Under the pieces are notes generated by a model, which was given only the letters and a program-made list of their open reading frames with translations, was not told the DNA's origin and did not search any database. Shown here piece after piece: positions 6,417 to 6,540 of a DNA stretch of 6,540 bases; position 1 is the stretch's first letter, and each line of letters opens with the position of its first letter. The translations under genes and the position numbers were made by a program. Source of the stretch: Chitinophagia bacterium (GTDB lineage: Bacteria; Bacteroidota; Bacteroidia; Chitinophagales; Chitinophagaceae); the NCBI GenBank assembly GCA_010027295.1, contig RGVM01000155.1, positions 1 through 6,540 of the forward strand. Reading direction: 5' to 3'.

Positions 6417-6540
6417 GCTGATTCGAAGTTGATGACGGCGCTGATTGAGGCTGCACAAAGTGGTAAAGAAGTCACCGTGGTTGTTGAGCTGTTAGCGCGA
6501 TTTGATGAGGAGGCTAATATCAATTGGGCGGCAAAGCTTG
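6411..6540 (+). pseudogene. ppk1: 5'-truncated polyphosphate kinase (ppk1) fragment running off the right edge
   Basis: The frame reads [18 protein letters not shown] and then [24 protein letters not shown]. This is the conserved core of polyphosphate kinase 1 just before the phospho-histidine region; the E. coli counterpart reads [25 protein letters not shown], in two parts around its middle. PPK1 makes polyphosphate from ATP and is about 690 residues long. The N-terminal half or so is absent: similarity stops at about 6411-6417, and TAA TAG (6387-6392) lie in frame just upstream. No upstream plus-strand frame continues the homology. Only 3 of 41 codons (6417-6539) end in C, unlike recA. The identity is clear over about 40 residues. 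Whether this is a real gene fragment, a transferred piece or an assembly artefact cannot be decided here; the 3' end lies outside the window. Confidence 0.75.

Noticed and set aside
6534..6539. HindIII site AAGCTT near the right edge as a cloning junction
   Set aside because: The ppk1 reading frame continues through it without a break, and a six-base site is easily found by chance.

Overview
The window looks like a GC-rich member of the Bacteroidota (inference). The evidence is: a bacterial GH3-family protein and a DUF4920-type secreted protein; a family 2 glycosyltransferase with the extra C-terminal domain common in this phylum; a RecA of Bacteroidota type without the long acidic tail of proteobacterial RecA; and two promoter-like elements matching the phylum's -7 consensus TAnnTTTG, one before recA and one before the GH3 gene. 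Most starts have no Shine-Dalgarno sequence, which also fits; mgsA is the exception.

Layout. Positions 65-4468 hold four genes on the minus strand. In transcription order they are a DUF4920 periplasmic protein, a family 2 glycosyltransferase, a GH3-like adenylate-forming enzyme, and the monofunctional peptidoglycan glycosyltransferase mtgA. The last two are 22 bp apart and probably co-transcribed. A 269-bp divergent region (4469-4737) separates this block from the plus-strand pair recA and mgsA. It is AT-rich near recA and carries two similar dyad boxes and a TACCTTTG promoter element. The 76-bp recA-mgsA gap contains a strong hairpin with an alternative pairing partner, then a clear Shine-Dalgarno sequence.

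The right end is anomalous. About 100 bp after the mgsA stop, the sequence becomes the interior of polyphosphate kinase (ppk1). Its N-terminal portion is missing, stop codons lie in frame just upstream, and codon use is very different: 3 of 41 codons end in C, against 32 of 40 in a stretch of recA. The sequence before the join may be the interior of another gene on the opposite strand. This is best read as a chimeric assembly join or a recombination breakpoint.

The genes otherwise serve ordinary functions: cell-envelope building (mtgA, the glycosyltransferase), DNA repair (recA) and a bypass of lower glycolysis (mgsA). I see no tRNA, rRNA, CRISPR array, transposase, phage gene or defence system, and no convincing new multi-gene system. 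The best leads are the recA upstream boxes, the apparently leaderless GH3 promoter, the switchable hairpin before mgsA, and the ppk1 junction.
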